A stretch of DNA of 64,000 bases from Tubulanus polymorphus (GCF_964204645.1 NC_134026.1:15826650-15890649); one strand, 5' to 3'; shown: positions 1 to 12,172, counted from the first letter of the stretch. Made by a program: numbers and translations. The notes: generated by a model from the letters alone, not told the origin.

Positions 1-1898
1 ATGAATAATGAATAGATGGAAGATAATGTAGTAGTTTTGAATGTTTCGTAACTGCTGTCCACTGACCGCAGATCATCAAAGTTAATCGCCTCATATGAAA
101 TATATATTCGTTATAAGGGATGTAGTAGTTCAGTGAGAATTCAAACTTATGGGTAATTTTAAGTGATCACAACGCTGACCAATAGAGAAAGCTGTATCAC
201 AACAAAAGTGCGACTTACGTATCTTATTGAAACATTGTAAAATACCGGAGAGTAAATGGGAGAACCCTGAATTCGAAACAATTCCACACTCGGATCGTTT
301 ACTTCGAAAACACAATTTGCAATTTGTGGACATCCATTATTTCTGCACCAAAAGCATGAAGTATATTATCTTTGCTCGTAAAAATTTGAAATTTTGAGGA
401 AGATTTTTGGCCTCGTTAACCTGTGAACACGTCCTTCATATATTTTCTAAGACCGATCTTGATATAATGCTGAGAGTTTAGAGAAAATTATGGTAGGATG
501 TAAACTTAGGCTGCTTCGTATCCGTGGAGGGTTGCTAATTATTGATCTTATACACAATAATCATAAGTACGTAACACGAGACTCCATAGAATATCGTTTT
601 TCAATCATACGTACACAAATTATTGCGATATAAAGATAAATAGTACTTTAATATACTTTTTACTTCTTATACTGAATATTTCTTTAGTAGTATTAATAAA
701 GAGTGGATCAGCAGGCTACCTGAGCCCATTCCACGATTTGAGGTCAGTTGCCAAAAGTTAGTAAGTTTACATACCAGTGGATAGTTAACATTTAAAATGA
801 CAATTAAAACTTCATTGCTAAAAATAACTTTGTATTCGTAGAATAGTCACACTCAAATGCGGAGAATTGATAATACCATAATACGATACGAAAATTCACT
901 GTGTACAAATTCAAAAAGATGATCTCTAGTGAACGATCGAACGTTGTGTCGTTATTTTCTAATGATAAAACTTGGCTTGTGATTTGAAATGTGTACATAT
1001 TGGATCTTTTTCATATTAACAGTGTATTTGGTCATGTATCATATTGTATAATGGTTAATTTAAACTAACTGGTTTCAGAGTTGTATCCTTAAATCCTGTA
1101 ATAGAGGATGCAATCTTTTTGCGGCAAACAGTACAAATAGCTAGAAAAAGCAACGATAGTGCATTGGTAAACTTAAAGCAAGCGTACATTGGTTGTTTAG
1201 GTTTTTCGTTGGGAAAATTAATGTTTAATCATTATTGAAATATCCGAGGCGAGCTTTTCCAGGAATTTACAAAGTTGAGCTTTACACAAGGAATTTTTTT
1301 GTAGTCCGATATCAGTGATTACCTCTGGCTTGGAGAGATACAATCTAAAACCAACCGTCGAGTCAAATATTTTTCCACAATTTTCTATGATTAGTAAAAA
1401 GATTAAGTAATAGACATAGGCATGCAAACAGTAATATCTGAAGTCCACTCCATTTCAAACTCATTCATCTTTACACAAACTCCAACTTGTTGAACAGTTC
1501 AAAATCGCGTGGCTTGAATTATTACGATAGCTAAAATCAGGGACCACGATACTTGCTCATCTACACTGGCTTCCAATTTAACAAAGGATTGAATTTGAGT
1601 GTTTGATGTTGTAACAATAGGCCTACCATACTGAATTATGGATTCGGTTTCTACTTTTTGATTGAACATTTATATCACATATTGGGTCATTTCATTTTTA
1701 CCAGTATAGGCCAAATTGGAAGAACCTATCCGTATATCATGTTTAATTTTATATAATCTGACTTTTGAGATGTCATTCAATCAATGCATTCATATGCGGT
1801 CGTCGCTTTCAATAGCCACCACGGACTGACTCCTTAGCGATACCTTGGCGGACGATCCCACACGTTTCTTGCTCCAGCCCTAGAATGCTCAATTATAA
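1..1898. other. No recognisable gene; AT-rich sequence
   Basis: Only short open frames, none resembling a known protein and none with convincing splice sites. I see no tandem repeat or terminal inverted repeat. It may be intergenic or intronic. Confidence 0.5.
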
Positions 1899-2303
1899 GG
1901 CGCTTTTACGAAATTGAATCTGATTCGGTTTAGCTAAATCCGATTCGATGTTGGAAAACGTAAGGATTAGTAAATCGAATCGTTTTTCGTAAATGAGTCG
2001 AATCAATTTATCAATCTAAAGGTCGCGATTCGAAAGAAAATGGGCGTCAATGGTGACCGAATTATTGATAGATGATGGTCTGCAATAGATGTCTTTAGCC
2101 CGCGGTCGAAGAGGACGCCATGTTGGATTTCACTGACTAAATCGCCACTAACTTGTTCGCCGAGCAAGTTAGTCGATTTAATAAATCAATTTACTTAACC
2201 GCGTCCATAAACGAGTTGATTTACCAAATCGGATTCACTAAACCGCGTGCCGTAAACGTGAAACTTAAATCGATTTACAAAGATTCAGTTTCGTAAAAGC
2301 TCC
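1899..2303. mobile_element. Short TIR element (MITE-like), about 405 bp
   Basis: The left end GGCGCTTTTACGAAATTGAA is matched in inverse orientation by the right end (TTCAGTTTCGTAAAAGCTCC). The interior is rich in GATTCG/CGAATC motifs in both orientations and has no coding capacity. The flanking bases TA on both sides could be a TA target duplication, but this is not decisive. The superfamily is unknown. Confidence 0.6.
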
Positions 2304-4063
2304 TATAGTCGTCATGAACACCCGATTTGAATTCAAATTCAAAAGACTCCTAAAAACGCACCTGTTTACTCGATTACTGTAAAGCGCCTTTGAGCATTTA
2401 TATGCAAGAATCAGTGAAATTGGCGCTTTATCAGTTGTATTCATCATTCAAACCATTATTCTCCTTATCCTATGAATTTGGAGACCCATCCTCGCATGAG
2501 AATGAATATAATGTGATTTCAATTAAAGATGACACATGGCCTCACATCATTACGTTATGTTTTTTAACGGGTGGGCGAGATTATATTCTTATGTTTTTGT
2601 TTCTCTGAATGTCGCTATTTTAGAGTTCAATAATAATTTCAGTCAACCAAACAAAGGATTTTTCTGTATGTTTCGTGTCCTGTTTTTCCATAACCCTAGG
2701 ACTGCATTTTAGGTATTTTTCGTGGATGACCGAACGCTGCTGTCCCTTTCTAGTAATTTGATGATATCTGTCGAAATCTAAATTTTAAAAAGGAATCAGG
2801 CATATCTCCTTGTTTGACTAAGTAAGAACTCAACTTTAAGGGACACTCCCTTAAAGGCGCCGAAGTAAAATCATGTGTCGAGTGGAGATGATATTGTGTC
2901 AGAATTTCTTCAAAAGCGGAGAAAATTGAATATTTTGAAAATAATGATTTCACATGTATGTTTGAATCCGTTATAACTGGAGCAATTTTCATAAAAACAT
3001 ATCTATGGAATCAACGAAATGTAATTAAGAAGAATACTATGTTTAAGATGTTATCAAAGGCATTTGAAAAAAGTTTTCTGATTTCGTCAACTGTGAAACT
3101 CGTGTCAACCAGATGTGTTCCCATTAAACGAACCGACTGCGAGCCGAGTCGATGTGAGATGTGACCTACACTGAAAATCTCAAGCGCTACCACTGGTTTT
3201 TAGGTGCTTCTGAATGTCGGCCGTTAAAAAACTAAACAATTGCCATTTGGAAAGGGCCTAGTTAGAGAAAATGCTAGATGTGTATATTGTGTGATATTTC
3301 ATGTGCGTTTGGAATTTAACCTTGTTTATAACGAAACACACATGTTCTTTTCTATTTTAGAAGAGCGCATGATAGTGCAATAAAGAACTGACAATGAAAA
3401 AGGGGTAACAGGTGACTGATATCACACCGAATTTCAATTCCTATGAACACTTTTCAAATAGTGAATTCTGTACAAGAGTAAAAAAAACTTGAAATATTAA
3501 CGAAACAGTTTTTTGACGGACAAATCGTTACCATCGAATTTTCAAAACTTTTTTAATGCCTTGGTGACCACTGGTCTAGTACGCGGTTTTCTGAAACAAA
3601 AGTGGCCAAGTTTAAAGAACGACAAATGATCACAAATATTAGGAGCCTAATGCGTTTAATGATTTAATTAATTGGCATCGCGCTGATTGGTTGAAAGACG
3701 GTTGTTAGTCATATTGCCTGTGATTTAATTGTTTTTTTAAGCATCGATTAACCATAGATTTAATCTTATCATAACTTATTTGCAGGTGCTTCTCGCAAAC
3801 ATTTTCTATTCGTTTTCAAACGCAGTACTGTTCAGATGATTCGCGTCAAGCTTTGAGTCAAGTAGTAAAAAAGTTTATGTATTAGCATTACTATGCAGTG
3901 AAAATAACGCACTGCGGCAAGTGAGGTGCTGCGATCCAGATGTGTAACCTATTTAGGAGTAATATATTTCCATAATGTCAACGCCATTCAGAAACAGTAG
4001 CAAAACATACTGCTGGTCTCTAGAAATAACAATACGACGACAACCACTTTCGAATTCGACGAT
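2304..4063. other. Unassigned; possible old coding remnants on the minus strand
   Basis: Two consecutive minus-strand open frames (3193-3011 and 2992-2750) have an amino-acid composition more protein-like than most frames here, but I recognise no family and no clear splice signals join them. A + strand frame at 2390-2608 is equally unassigned. Nothing else is visible up to the satellite block. Confidence 0.2.
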
Positions 4064-4600
4064 ATTCGAGAAGTTTCACTTGGGCAGTGGTGGTCAGTGA
4101 TGGTCAATTTATGAATTCTAATGGGGAATGCTTTCTAGTTTCACACCAAATGCGGTACCGGTATATCTTTCTTACATTCGAGAAGTTTCAATTGGTCAGT
4201 GGTGGTCAGTGATGGTCAATTCATGAATTTTCAATGGCGAATCCTTTCTAGTTTGACACCATAACGCGGTATATCGTTCTCATATTCGAGAAGTTTGAAT
4301 TGGTCAGTGGTGGTCAGTGATGGTCAATTTATGAATTATCAATATTTATGGCGAATCCTTTCTAGTTTGACACCATAACGCGGTATATCGTTCTCATATT
4401 CGAGAAGTTTGAATTGGTCAGTGGTGGTCAGTGATGGTCAATTTATGAATTCTCAATATCTATGGCGAATCCTTTCTAGTTTGACACCATAACGCGGTAT
4501 ATCGAACTCATATTCGAGAAGTTTGAATTGGTCAGTGGTGGTCAGTGATGGTCAATTTATGAATTTGCAATGATGATACCTGGGTAGTTTGAAAACAAAC
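4064..4600. repeat. Tandem repeat, about 108-114 bp unit, five copies
   Basis: Units start with ATTCGAGAAGTTT at 4064, 4176, 4284, 4398 and 4512. Each contains a GGTCAGTGGTGGTCAGTGATG core and a segment beginning CTTTCTAGTTTGACACC. The middle units are most alike, and the first (4064) and last (truncated near 4590) are most diverged, as expected from unequal exchange. A degenerate trace of the GGTCAGT motif continues near 4660. No open frame spans the array. Confidence 0.9.
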
Positions 4601-5164
4601 ATGACTTGATAAATTTCCGAAATTCGCAGTCAGGTGTTCAGACTCGGGAATATCTCAATTGGTCAGTTTCTGACCATCATGGTGTCACCATGTGGTCTAT
4701 AGCTCAAATGAAACACGTGGGACCGACGAAAGGGCCCAAAAGCGTAAGTCATTTCCTGAGTGATGTGATCCAAAAATGCCCTAACTGGAAAAGGCAGTCT
4801 TTCAATTGGACGAAACCAAATCGGACAGAACAATTAAAATTTGGGAAGGCCACAGGCAGTGGTCTTTCTACGAAGCCCACGCGGTAGGCCTATACTTTGA
4901 GCGTATCATTATGAAATCTTTTTTAAACCACCATGTAGGCCTACCACATTAAGTAATAAGCATCGTTGTAAGCACTTGAAACACCCATTAACCACTTGAA
5001 ACTGTCAGATCAAACATCATACCGCATCCCCGCAAAGAGGGGTAGTTCAGCAAACCGGAGCTTTCATTTGCCTATCTAGACTACCCCGCCAGTACGGGTA
5101 GCCGAGCAAACCGGAAAACTCATAATGTTCAAAAAGGGCGTCCCGTATTGAAAACGTATTTGAA
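4601..5164. other. Unassigned stretch beside the satellite
   Basis: An open frame at 4606-4887 reads through the degenerate right edge of the tandem array and does not resemble a known protein. Two short similar segments with CCGGAGCTTTCATTTG and CCGGAAAACTCATAATG occur near 5056-5127. No gene seen. Confidence 0.35.
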
Positions 5165-5325
5165 GTCAAATTTTTTTTAACAAAATATCCGGAAAAATAT
5201 GTAAAATATGACTCTCGAAGGTATTCATTACTGATATAACATGATTTCAAGTGTAAAAATCGATAAGGAATAAATAAATATGTTATATTTCATGTCATCT
5301 CGGTTGATCTCGGTAAATTTCGTCC
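5165..5325 (-). repeat. Dispersed repeat, inverted copy of 12715-12890
   Basis: Read on the minus strand this segment matches 12715-12890. Both share GAGATCAACCGAGATGACAT-like sequence, the stretch ATTCCTTATCGATTTTAACA (or close variants) and CTTGAAATCAT. The two copies are about 7.5 kb apart in opposite orientation. The family is unknown and non-coding. Confidence 0.65.
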
Positions 5326-5688
5326 TCGGTAATAAGGAGGACCCTACTATGGAGCCCTCCGTAATGAGACACACAAACATTATATATCGTCAATCGACAC
5401 ATAGAGCATATACGCCTCTTGAACACCTCGTTATTTTCTAAATATTTTCTGTTCACTGGACGATCGATGGCTTCAAATTTAGCACCGAAAGCGGTTTCAC
5501 CTTTTTTAAGGGTAAGTTTACTCATGAACTGAGTATAGTGCAGATTCGCACCTTTTGTAGAATTATAATCTTTTGAATTTCAAATAACTCTGTTTGTAGC
5601 CGCGTAGGTGTAATTAGTAGGTAGGGTTTTCAAGTGAAAATTTTCCAAACACTTACACAAACAATTTAAAAAGGCCTAGATGAAAGAA
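5326..5688. other. No feature seen
   Basis: The minus-strand open frame at 5525-5295 has no recognised match, and no repeat structure is visible. Confidence 0.35.
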
Positions 5689-5696
5689 GGGTTTAA

Positions 5697-5812
5697 GGTA
5701 TGACTGCAGTTTAGGTGTCCCTAATGGTTATGTACCTAACCTTACCATAACACTATTCTTTAATAATACTAGCGCCACCCAGTGGATAGGTGACCCAAAC
5801 TGCAGTTAGACC
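5697..5812. mobile_element. 116-bp MITE with 8-bp target duplication
   Basis: Terminal inverted repeats GGTATGACTGCAGTTTAGGTG and (reverse complement of the right end) GGTCTAACTGCAGTTTGGGT border a 116-bp non-coding body. The octamer GGGTTTAA occurs directly at both sides (5689-5696 and 5813-5820). An 8-bp duplication fits hAT-type transposases, but a family name from the ends alone is inference. Confidence 0.85.
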
Positions 5813-5820
5813 GGGTTTAA

Positions 5821-6932
5821 TATAAGGTCATAGCAATTTACAGAACTAAGTCGGTCAAGCCGTTCAAAAGTTATGAAGGAATTTGTCGGCTGAAAATCAC
5901 ACTTCTCGGCCATAGAGAGAGTCTTCATTAGGAAATGAACTAAAGGTCACAAGGTCAAATGGTGACCAAATGATCAATTTCTTAGTTTTTAAGTAATAAT
6001 TGAAAGTAGAAAAGAAACTTGTATATCTTTGGGAATTGTCATCCGATTTCAATCAAACTTTGGGAAAATTCAGAATAATAGTTTCCCTATTGATTGTAAA
6101 ACTTAAACTAATTATTAATTAAGCCAATTATGGGTAATTAGCTTAATTAATTGGCTCATTGCCAGTTCCAGGTATTTATCAGCTGAAAACAAAGGATAAA
6201 ATATGTTTACTTATTTGTGTTACAACTTTACAGGGATAAATATATCCAACTATAATTTACCGCAGACATCGAATCACATAAAAATTGGTTGCCATGGTAA
6301 CCACAATAGCAACAATAGATTTTTGGGATTATAATGGTTGCCGGTGCTCAGAAAGTATATCAAACCCAAAAATGCATCATGATTGGTATCAAACTGATCG
6401 TATTTAGTTAAAATCTTTTAAGTGTCGCAAAATCGGTCAAATTGTTGGTACAAACACGTAGGGCATACCTGGATGTCAATCAAGAACTTTTGAAAACACC
6501 TGTGAAGGTTTGGTGATCCCCAGTCCCGCCCCTTTTCTGCAGGATCGCCTAGAAGATGGGCATCTCAAAACTGCGTTTTTCGAAATCCGCGGTGAAGAGT
6601 ACACGCGCACCTGTCAATCAACAATCTAAAGTTGGCTGGAGTCAACAGCTTGTAACTCACGAACTACGCCACGCACCAACATGGAATTTTCAACACAGTA
6701 CAAGATGCTTATTATCTTTCCTCGAAAATTTAGTTCAAGTAAATCGGATGACAATTATAAGATTTATCGAGTTCATAACTTTTGTAGTGGGTTTTGGTCA
6801 CGTGATCTGAAAACCCTAGTGTCGGTAGCGAAGGTTACATCAAGTCTATTTTTACCTTCATGACGTAGTCATGAAAGTTATAAGGTGGTAGCGAGTCGAT
6901 GACTTCATTTTCATGTTGCCACTTATAACTTA
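5821..6932. other. No gene seen
   Basis: AT-rich sequence with a short hairpin at about 6108-6155 (AATTAAGCCAATTA against TAATTAGCTTAATTAATTGG). The open frames at 6556-6863 have no recognisable product. Confidence 0.4.
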
Positions 6933-6973
6933 TTGGTCACAGGGGTTTAGCGATGCCGAAGGCTTGGATTTTA

Positions 6974-8856
6974 GGTAAAAGTGCAGATCCGCACCTCCCG
7001 TGATTGACACACTCTATTTATTGTTAAGCTATCTTTCTAGACAGAAAATCAAGGAATCCAATGGTTCACTTTATTTTATGATTTGACCATCGGAAAGTTG
7101 AGTTACAATAAATTTTACAATTACATTTTTATTTATAGGTTACATGTACCGGTACATCAAACAATGCAAAAATAAAGAAATTAATTCCAAAAATATTGAG
7201 TCTTAATATATTAAGAACCATTCCCGCACACACCTGTGGCTGTGGAGGATGGAATGAGGTCATAACAGTTTTCCCAGGAAAGAATTTTAGGAGTCTCTTT
7301 TGATGTTACTTTTTCCCATGCATAGCTGTCAAATTTGCCACACCTGACCATCATGCAGACGCACCTTCACCACTTACTTAAAAGTATAAATATATCAAAC
7401 CCGCAATGTTTCCTCACAGTCTTCAAAATGGCACAAGCCCAGTTACAAAGACAGTTTCCTGATGTAATCTCGATGACAATCATTGAGTTGATTCACGCTG
7501 TATCAACAAACAAGTTGGAGTGTTTCCAGTGGTGCCAGAACCACGGTCTGCTGGCAAGTGAAATGATATGTCATCAGTGCGGTGCTCTAATGGTGACTCG
7601 GGTGCAAAATCGAGACAGCTGTGGCTATGTCTGGCGTTGCCCAGCCAACCGGAACCATTCAACCAAGAGTAATAAGGACAGCAGCTTCTTTCAGGGGGCA
7701 CATGTGCCCCTAGAGAAACTTATTCTCATCATTTATTTTTGGGCTCACAACGATGTGAGCAATGCGACAACAGAATCAATGATCAGTCTCCAAACATACG
7801 GTCATCGACTAGAACAATTTTTTGGGAGACCCATGCGTAACTGCTTTGGAGCGGAATCCTCCAGTAATTGGTGGACCAGGTCTCCATGTTGAACTGGACG
7901 AGACACTCATCGCCAGAGCGCGACATGCCGCCAATCACCAAGTGCGACAGGTACCTCAGAGATGGGGGGTGATTGGTGGCGTGTGTAATGAAACCGGAGA
8001 TGCGTTTCTTGTTGAATGTCCGGGTGGAAGGAGGGATGCGGCTACCCTCCTCCCCATCATCGAGGCCCATGTCGCGAATGGTTCAACAATTTACACAGAT
8101 GGCTGGCGCGCTTATCAACAACTACCCAATTTGGGCCATGGCTACGCACATGGCTTGGTCAACCATAATCTGCATTTCGTGGACCCCAATACAGGAATAA
8201 CAACTAATCACGCAGAAAATCTGTGGGTAAACGCGAAGAGGTAACTGAAAAGAATGTCGGGTACTTCGTCGGCCCTTCTTAGTTTGTACTTTGCGGAATT
8301 TACAATTGGGAGACGCTTGACGAGGGACAATGCATTCGAAAATGCAATTGCGTTAATTCGTCGATTCTACGCAGTTCCGTAATAGCGAAATCAGGCGCGT
8401 TCTCGTAGAATTTCCAATGTCTGCCACCATTTTATTGTTGATGATGATATTGTGCAGCGACACCACCTGCACCGGGCGGTTATTCAGATTAAATAGTCAT
8501 CATCATAGCTTAATTTACTTATTGATTGTAATTATGTATATATTCTATAAGTGTTAATTAAGATTTAATTTCATATCTCAATGGTTTACTTTCTTCAGTC
8601 GTTGTTGCTCGCAAATATCGTTTCAGCAAGGATACTGGACGAGTTTTCATTTTAGAATTACCCGATTCAAAATGGCGTCCGACGAAAAAACGGAAGGATT
8701 TTTGGCCGAAAAATAGCCTATAAAACAACTTTCCGATGGTCAAATCTTAAAATAAAGTGAACCATTGGATTCCTTGGAGGTTTTTCTGTCTAGGAAGATA
8801 GCTTATCAATAGATAGAGCGCGTCAATCGCGGGAGGTGCGGATCTGCACTTTTACC
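6974..8856 (+). mobile_element. Merlin (IS1016-like) DNA transposon, complete ends
   Basis: The 1883-bp element has terminal inverted repeats of roughly 130 bp beginning GGTAAAAGTGCAGATCCGCA. The right TIR runs from about 8725 to 8856. The octamer GGATTTTA is duplicated exactly at 6966-6973 and 8857-8864; Merlin elements make 8-9 bp duplications. The body carries an ISXO2/IS1016-type DDE transposase (7335-8382). The element sits inside the left TIR of another transposon, so it is the younger of the two. The TIRs differ at only a few positions, suggesting it is not very old, yet the transposase is already broken. Confidence 0.95.
7335..8382 (+). pseudogene. Merlin transposase (ISXO2-like DDE domain), disrupted
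   Basis: The first open part (7335-7892) carries an N-terminal zinc-ribbon with cysteine pairs (MICHQCG and later cysteines, near residues 75-103). The second part (7822-8244), in another frame, carries the DDE catalytic core. The first Asp lies in HVELDETL, the second in STIYTDGWRAY, and the acidic third position in TTNHAENLW. The family hallmarks VNH and FVDP..GI.TNHAE are also present. Two lesions are visible: a frame change near 7845, and an in-frame TAA at 8242-8244, after which the frame stays open to TAA at 8380-8382 with plausible C-terminal residues. The transposase would cut and paste the surrounding element through its TIRs. The start could be at 7335 or the later Met at about 7428. 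It is almost certainly inactive. Confidence 0.93.
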
Positions 8857-9073
8857 GGATTTTATTTCCCGGTTGTTGATAATCTCGTGAGAATGGCGCT
8901 AAATATGAACTGCAAATAAATTCAAAATATCACGGAAAATACTTTTTGTTTATATTGTTTATTTATCCGCTATAAAGTTCCGATAAACAATTGGTCGTTA
9001 AGGATCATTATCAGACGGTCGGGACGCTCTATATAAAATCACAAGGGATGAAACGCAGTTCAAGTCGTGCCAG

Positions 9074-9354
9074 CCAGAAAGTTGGGACAGTCACGTGACT
9101 TAACGCTTCTTATTTGACTGAATGCAAACCTGAAGCATCTAAGATGGAAACTATGATACGAAAAATATTCGGGTTTTATATGTCAACTCTATGAATTATA
9201 TATTTGATCATAATTTATTCTTTATAAGTTATTAATTTCATATGAATCATAATCTGACAATTGATATCGGTCGGTGAATATGTTAACTTTTCATGTTGAA
9301 GTTTTAAATGTGATGACATCATGAGAATGTTACGTGAATGTCCCAACTTTCTGG
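9074..9354. mobile_element. Inner inverted-repeat element, 281 bp
   Basis: The ends CCAGAAAGTTGGGACA and TGTCCCAACTTTCTGG are perfect inverted repeats of 16 bp, followed by a weaker TCACGT/ACGTGA match. The interior is AT-rich and non-coding. I see no clear flanking duplication, so it may be a nested MITE or an internal palindrome of the 6938-10455 element. Confidence 0.6.
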
Positions 9355-10779
9355 TCGAAAATTTAAGTACAGCGGAGGCTAGTCAGTAACCTGTCTGTGG
9401 TTTAGTTTCACGATCGGCTATTTTCACATACCACAATCAGGAATGGGAAGGTCATTTTTGTATATGCAATCTTCGTCAGCCAATTTGACTGACGAGTAAT
9501 TTGCCTGGCATTTCATTGTCTCTTAAGATATCCGTCTAATTTCTGTTGTAATCAACGCACAACAGATTGGTAGTTTGTTTGATACCTATAACACCTCACA
9601 GATGATCTTAATCCATGTGCAAATCGGCCGTAAAGTGAGAGTATATTTCTGTCAATTCAACGGCGGCCATTTTGAAAACTTGTGGAGGGTGCTGGCACCT
9701 GTGGACTGAGGCCAGGACAACAGCACAAACTAACAAAGCGAAACGACGAAATTGAAAAAATTAAGAAATCAACACTAATTCACATTTTCTTCATCCATAA
9801 TTTATTATTTCATTATTTATCATGGAAAGCACGAAGATTTGAAATAGATGTTGGAAAACCATCAAAAATAGAAAGTGTCGTTTCGTCTTGGAAGTTTTAT
9901 ATAAATCCTTGTAGGTCACCTTGTCTATCATGCCACATGTATGCAATACACAGAAATGGTGGCCAATGGCGAAATTTGTGGAGAAATTAATTAATTTCTC
10001 AAAATAATGTTGATTAATCACTCGAAACATGGATAGAATTGGATTATTTCGAAAGGTACTTGTGTTAGTTTGTGAATTAAGCCATTAATTGTGGAATGAA
10101 GTGAATAGAAAGTTTATTTTTGAAGCGTTACATTTTTCAACCGTGTTTTGGCCCTTGTCATCCCTAACGTTGGTAGGCCTATAAGCCCATCCGATTATAA
10201 AAAGCTTACCACCAACGATTAGGTAACTAACTAAGCGGAGGCCTGGCGTTTCATCCCTTGTGATTTTATATGGAGCGTCACGACCATCTGATAATGATCC
10301 TTAATGACCAATTTTTTATCGTAACTTTATAGCGGATAAATAAACAATATGAACACAAGGTATTTCCGTGATATTTTTAATTTATTCGCTGTTCATGTTT
10401 AGCGCCATTCTCGCGAGATTATCAACAACCCGGAAATAAAATCCAAACCCCTGTGTTGGTGGTGGGAGTTCAGAGGAAGATTTGTCAAACGAATAATCAT
10501 ATTAATGCAGAGTGTGAAATTTCGCTTTTTTAAGATATTTCCCTAGATTAGGCCTATTAGAAAATGCCGATACACTATTGGCTGATTTTGGACGTCGGAA
10601 AATGAGCGGTTCTCTAATTCGGGTATTGAGTGGTTTTCCGGTGGTAAATCGTCAGTAAATGCAGGTAAACACAGTAATTCGCCTGTAATTTGCGATGAAT
10701 CTTTTTGAAAATAAGCATGAAGATTGGGTCTATTGTAAAAAAATCTCATCGGTGATCAAATATGGCTGCCATTGGGATG

Positions 10780-11103
10780 GCGATTTTGAATTTCTTGTTT
10801 GCACGATGCAGCCTGCAATTCTTATTGGATTATCACAAAATTTGGTGTGAGGATCAGGGTAGGTATGCTATCCATGCCTTTAGTATTTGGAGGTCATCGG
10901 CTGTCAAATAAGGCCGCCAGGTCGGCCATCTTGAAATTCTAGCACGAAACAGCCTGCAATTCTTGATGCATTTTCATGATACTAGGTGTAAGAATTTTGG
11001 TAGGTGAAATGTCTACCCCTTATTGAAAATTGAGTTCAAGTATGGCCACCAGGGTTGCCATCCATCTTGGATTTCTTTTCAGCCTACACCAATTCTTGAT
11101 GCA
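10780..11103. repeat. Degenerate tandem repeat, about 130-180 bp unit
   Basis: The motif AGCCTGCAATTCTTGATGCA, or a near variant, recurs near 10811, 10950 and 11082, each copy followed by a TTTTCATG- or TATCAC-like segment. Copies of ATGGCC(G/A)CC(A/C) text alternate with it. The hAT-like element at 11112 inserted into the last copy. Confidence 0.55.
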
Positions 11104-11111
11104 TTTTCATG

Positions 11112-12172
11112 GGCTTGCATGCTTGCAAGCCCATATTGCTATCACACGGATTGATAACTTGCTTGGGGAGTCGATAACTTTCGTTAGAAACTTTCTTGGG
11201 CTCTGATATTTACACACATTTAATGCAGTAATAAAATCTAGGTTCCTTTCATATATTGGCTATATCGGTTGTCGTTTTCATTGTTTTATGATTTTGTTTG
11301 ATCGTTTTTCAGCAACGCATACTGACCTTGGTTGAGTGTGCGTGATCAGTCTTGAAATTGGTATTCATGTGCATCGTAGTGCTGCCGACAATTCAATTCA
11401 TTCTTTATTGACGCAATAAAAATTTCACAATAAAACATTTTCTTTCACGTTTAGAAAAATTCTTTTAATTTTCTTTTACTTTCATTGGGTGCTTGCGTTA
11501 GCGGCCACTTGAAAAATCTCTGTATGAACATTTATATTTTTCAGTTTAAATATCTAAAACTTAAATACCGCTTTTCTGTAAAATAAATTCTGAATTGAAT
11601 TGAAGACTGGTTCTCTGTCTCTTCAAAGAGCCTGGGGGCGGTGGCAATAAACTATATCGGATGATCGTAGTGGATTGTCATTTAAAGGAAATGTAACTTA
11701 ATCCTGCTTAATGTCTTTCTTATTTTAGAAAAAAAATCGTGGCTCTTATCTATTTTCGTGTTCGCTACTCGCGTTTCACTCGAGTTAGTCACGTTTTTTC
11801 ATTCAGCTGTAAATTTTTCGATACAGCAAAATTATTGCAACACAATCCGATTAGTAATCTAGCAATTATCAACATGTTAAGGCACCACAATATTCAAATA
11901 ACAACCATCCAAAAGCTTGCACTAACTTCGTCCACGTCTACTATAAAACCATTCCGATTCCCAGTCCCCGTGTGTAACATTTCATGTAGTGATGTAAGAC
12001 CACACCGATCACCTAGCTCTTTAAAAAGTAATCATTTCAAAGTTCGATTAATTCTACTACAGAAATAACCACCAAGCAAGCTTTCAGTACAATCATGTCA
12101 GCAAGCCCATTTTTAGAATTTCTTTCTTGTGTCATGTTGTGTGATCTTTGGGGCATCTAAAATGGGCTTGTC
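11112..12172. mobile_element. hAT-like TIR element, about 1.06 kb
   Basis: The octamer TTTTCATG flanks the element exactly on both sides (11104-11111 and 12173-12180). The left end begins GGCTTGCATGCTTGCAAGCC, a small palindrome. The right end reads AAAATGGGCTTGTC, so both ends contain ACAAGCCCAT/GCAAGCCCAT in opposite orientation. No transposase frame is present; the open frame 11739-12068 has no match I recognise. An 8-bp duplication supports a hAT-type origin by inference. An AT-rich inner palindrome (TTCAATTCATTCTTTATTGA near 11393 against AAATTCTGAATTGAA near 11590) may be another insertion. Confidence 0.75.

Larger units (their letters stand above)
6938..10455. mobile_element. Long-TIR DNA transposon, non-autonomous, interrupted by Merlin
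   Basis: The right end (10238-10455), reverse complemented, matches the left side, starting CACAGGGGTTT and continuing TTGGATTTTATTTCC, then about 200 bp ending near CACAAGGGATGAAACGC. On the left this TIR is split: 6938-6973 lies before, and 8865-9065 after, the Merlin insertion. A candidate 5-bp target duplication TTGGT lies at 6933-6937 and 10456-10460. The left end carries about 14 extra bases after CAGGGGTTT compared with the right. About 1.2 kb of interior holds no transposase. Ends beginning CACAGGG with a 5-bp duplication recall CACAG-ended groups such as Transib or CMC, but this is weak inference. Confidence 0.75.
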
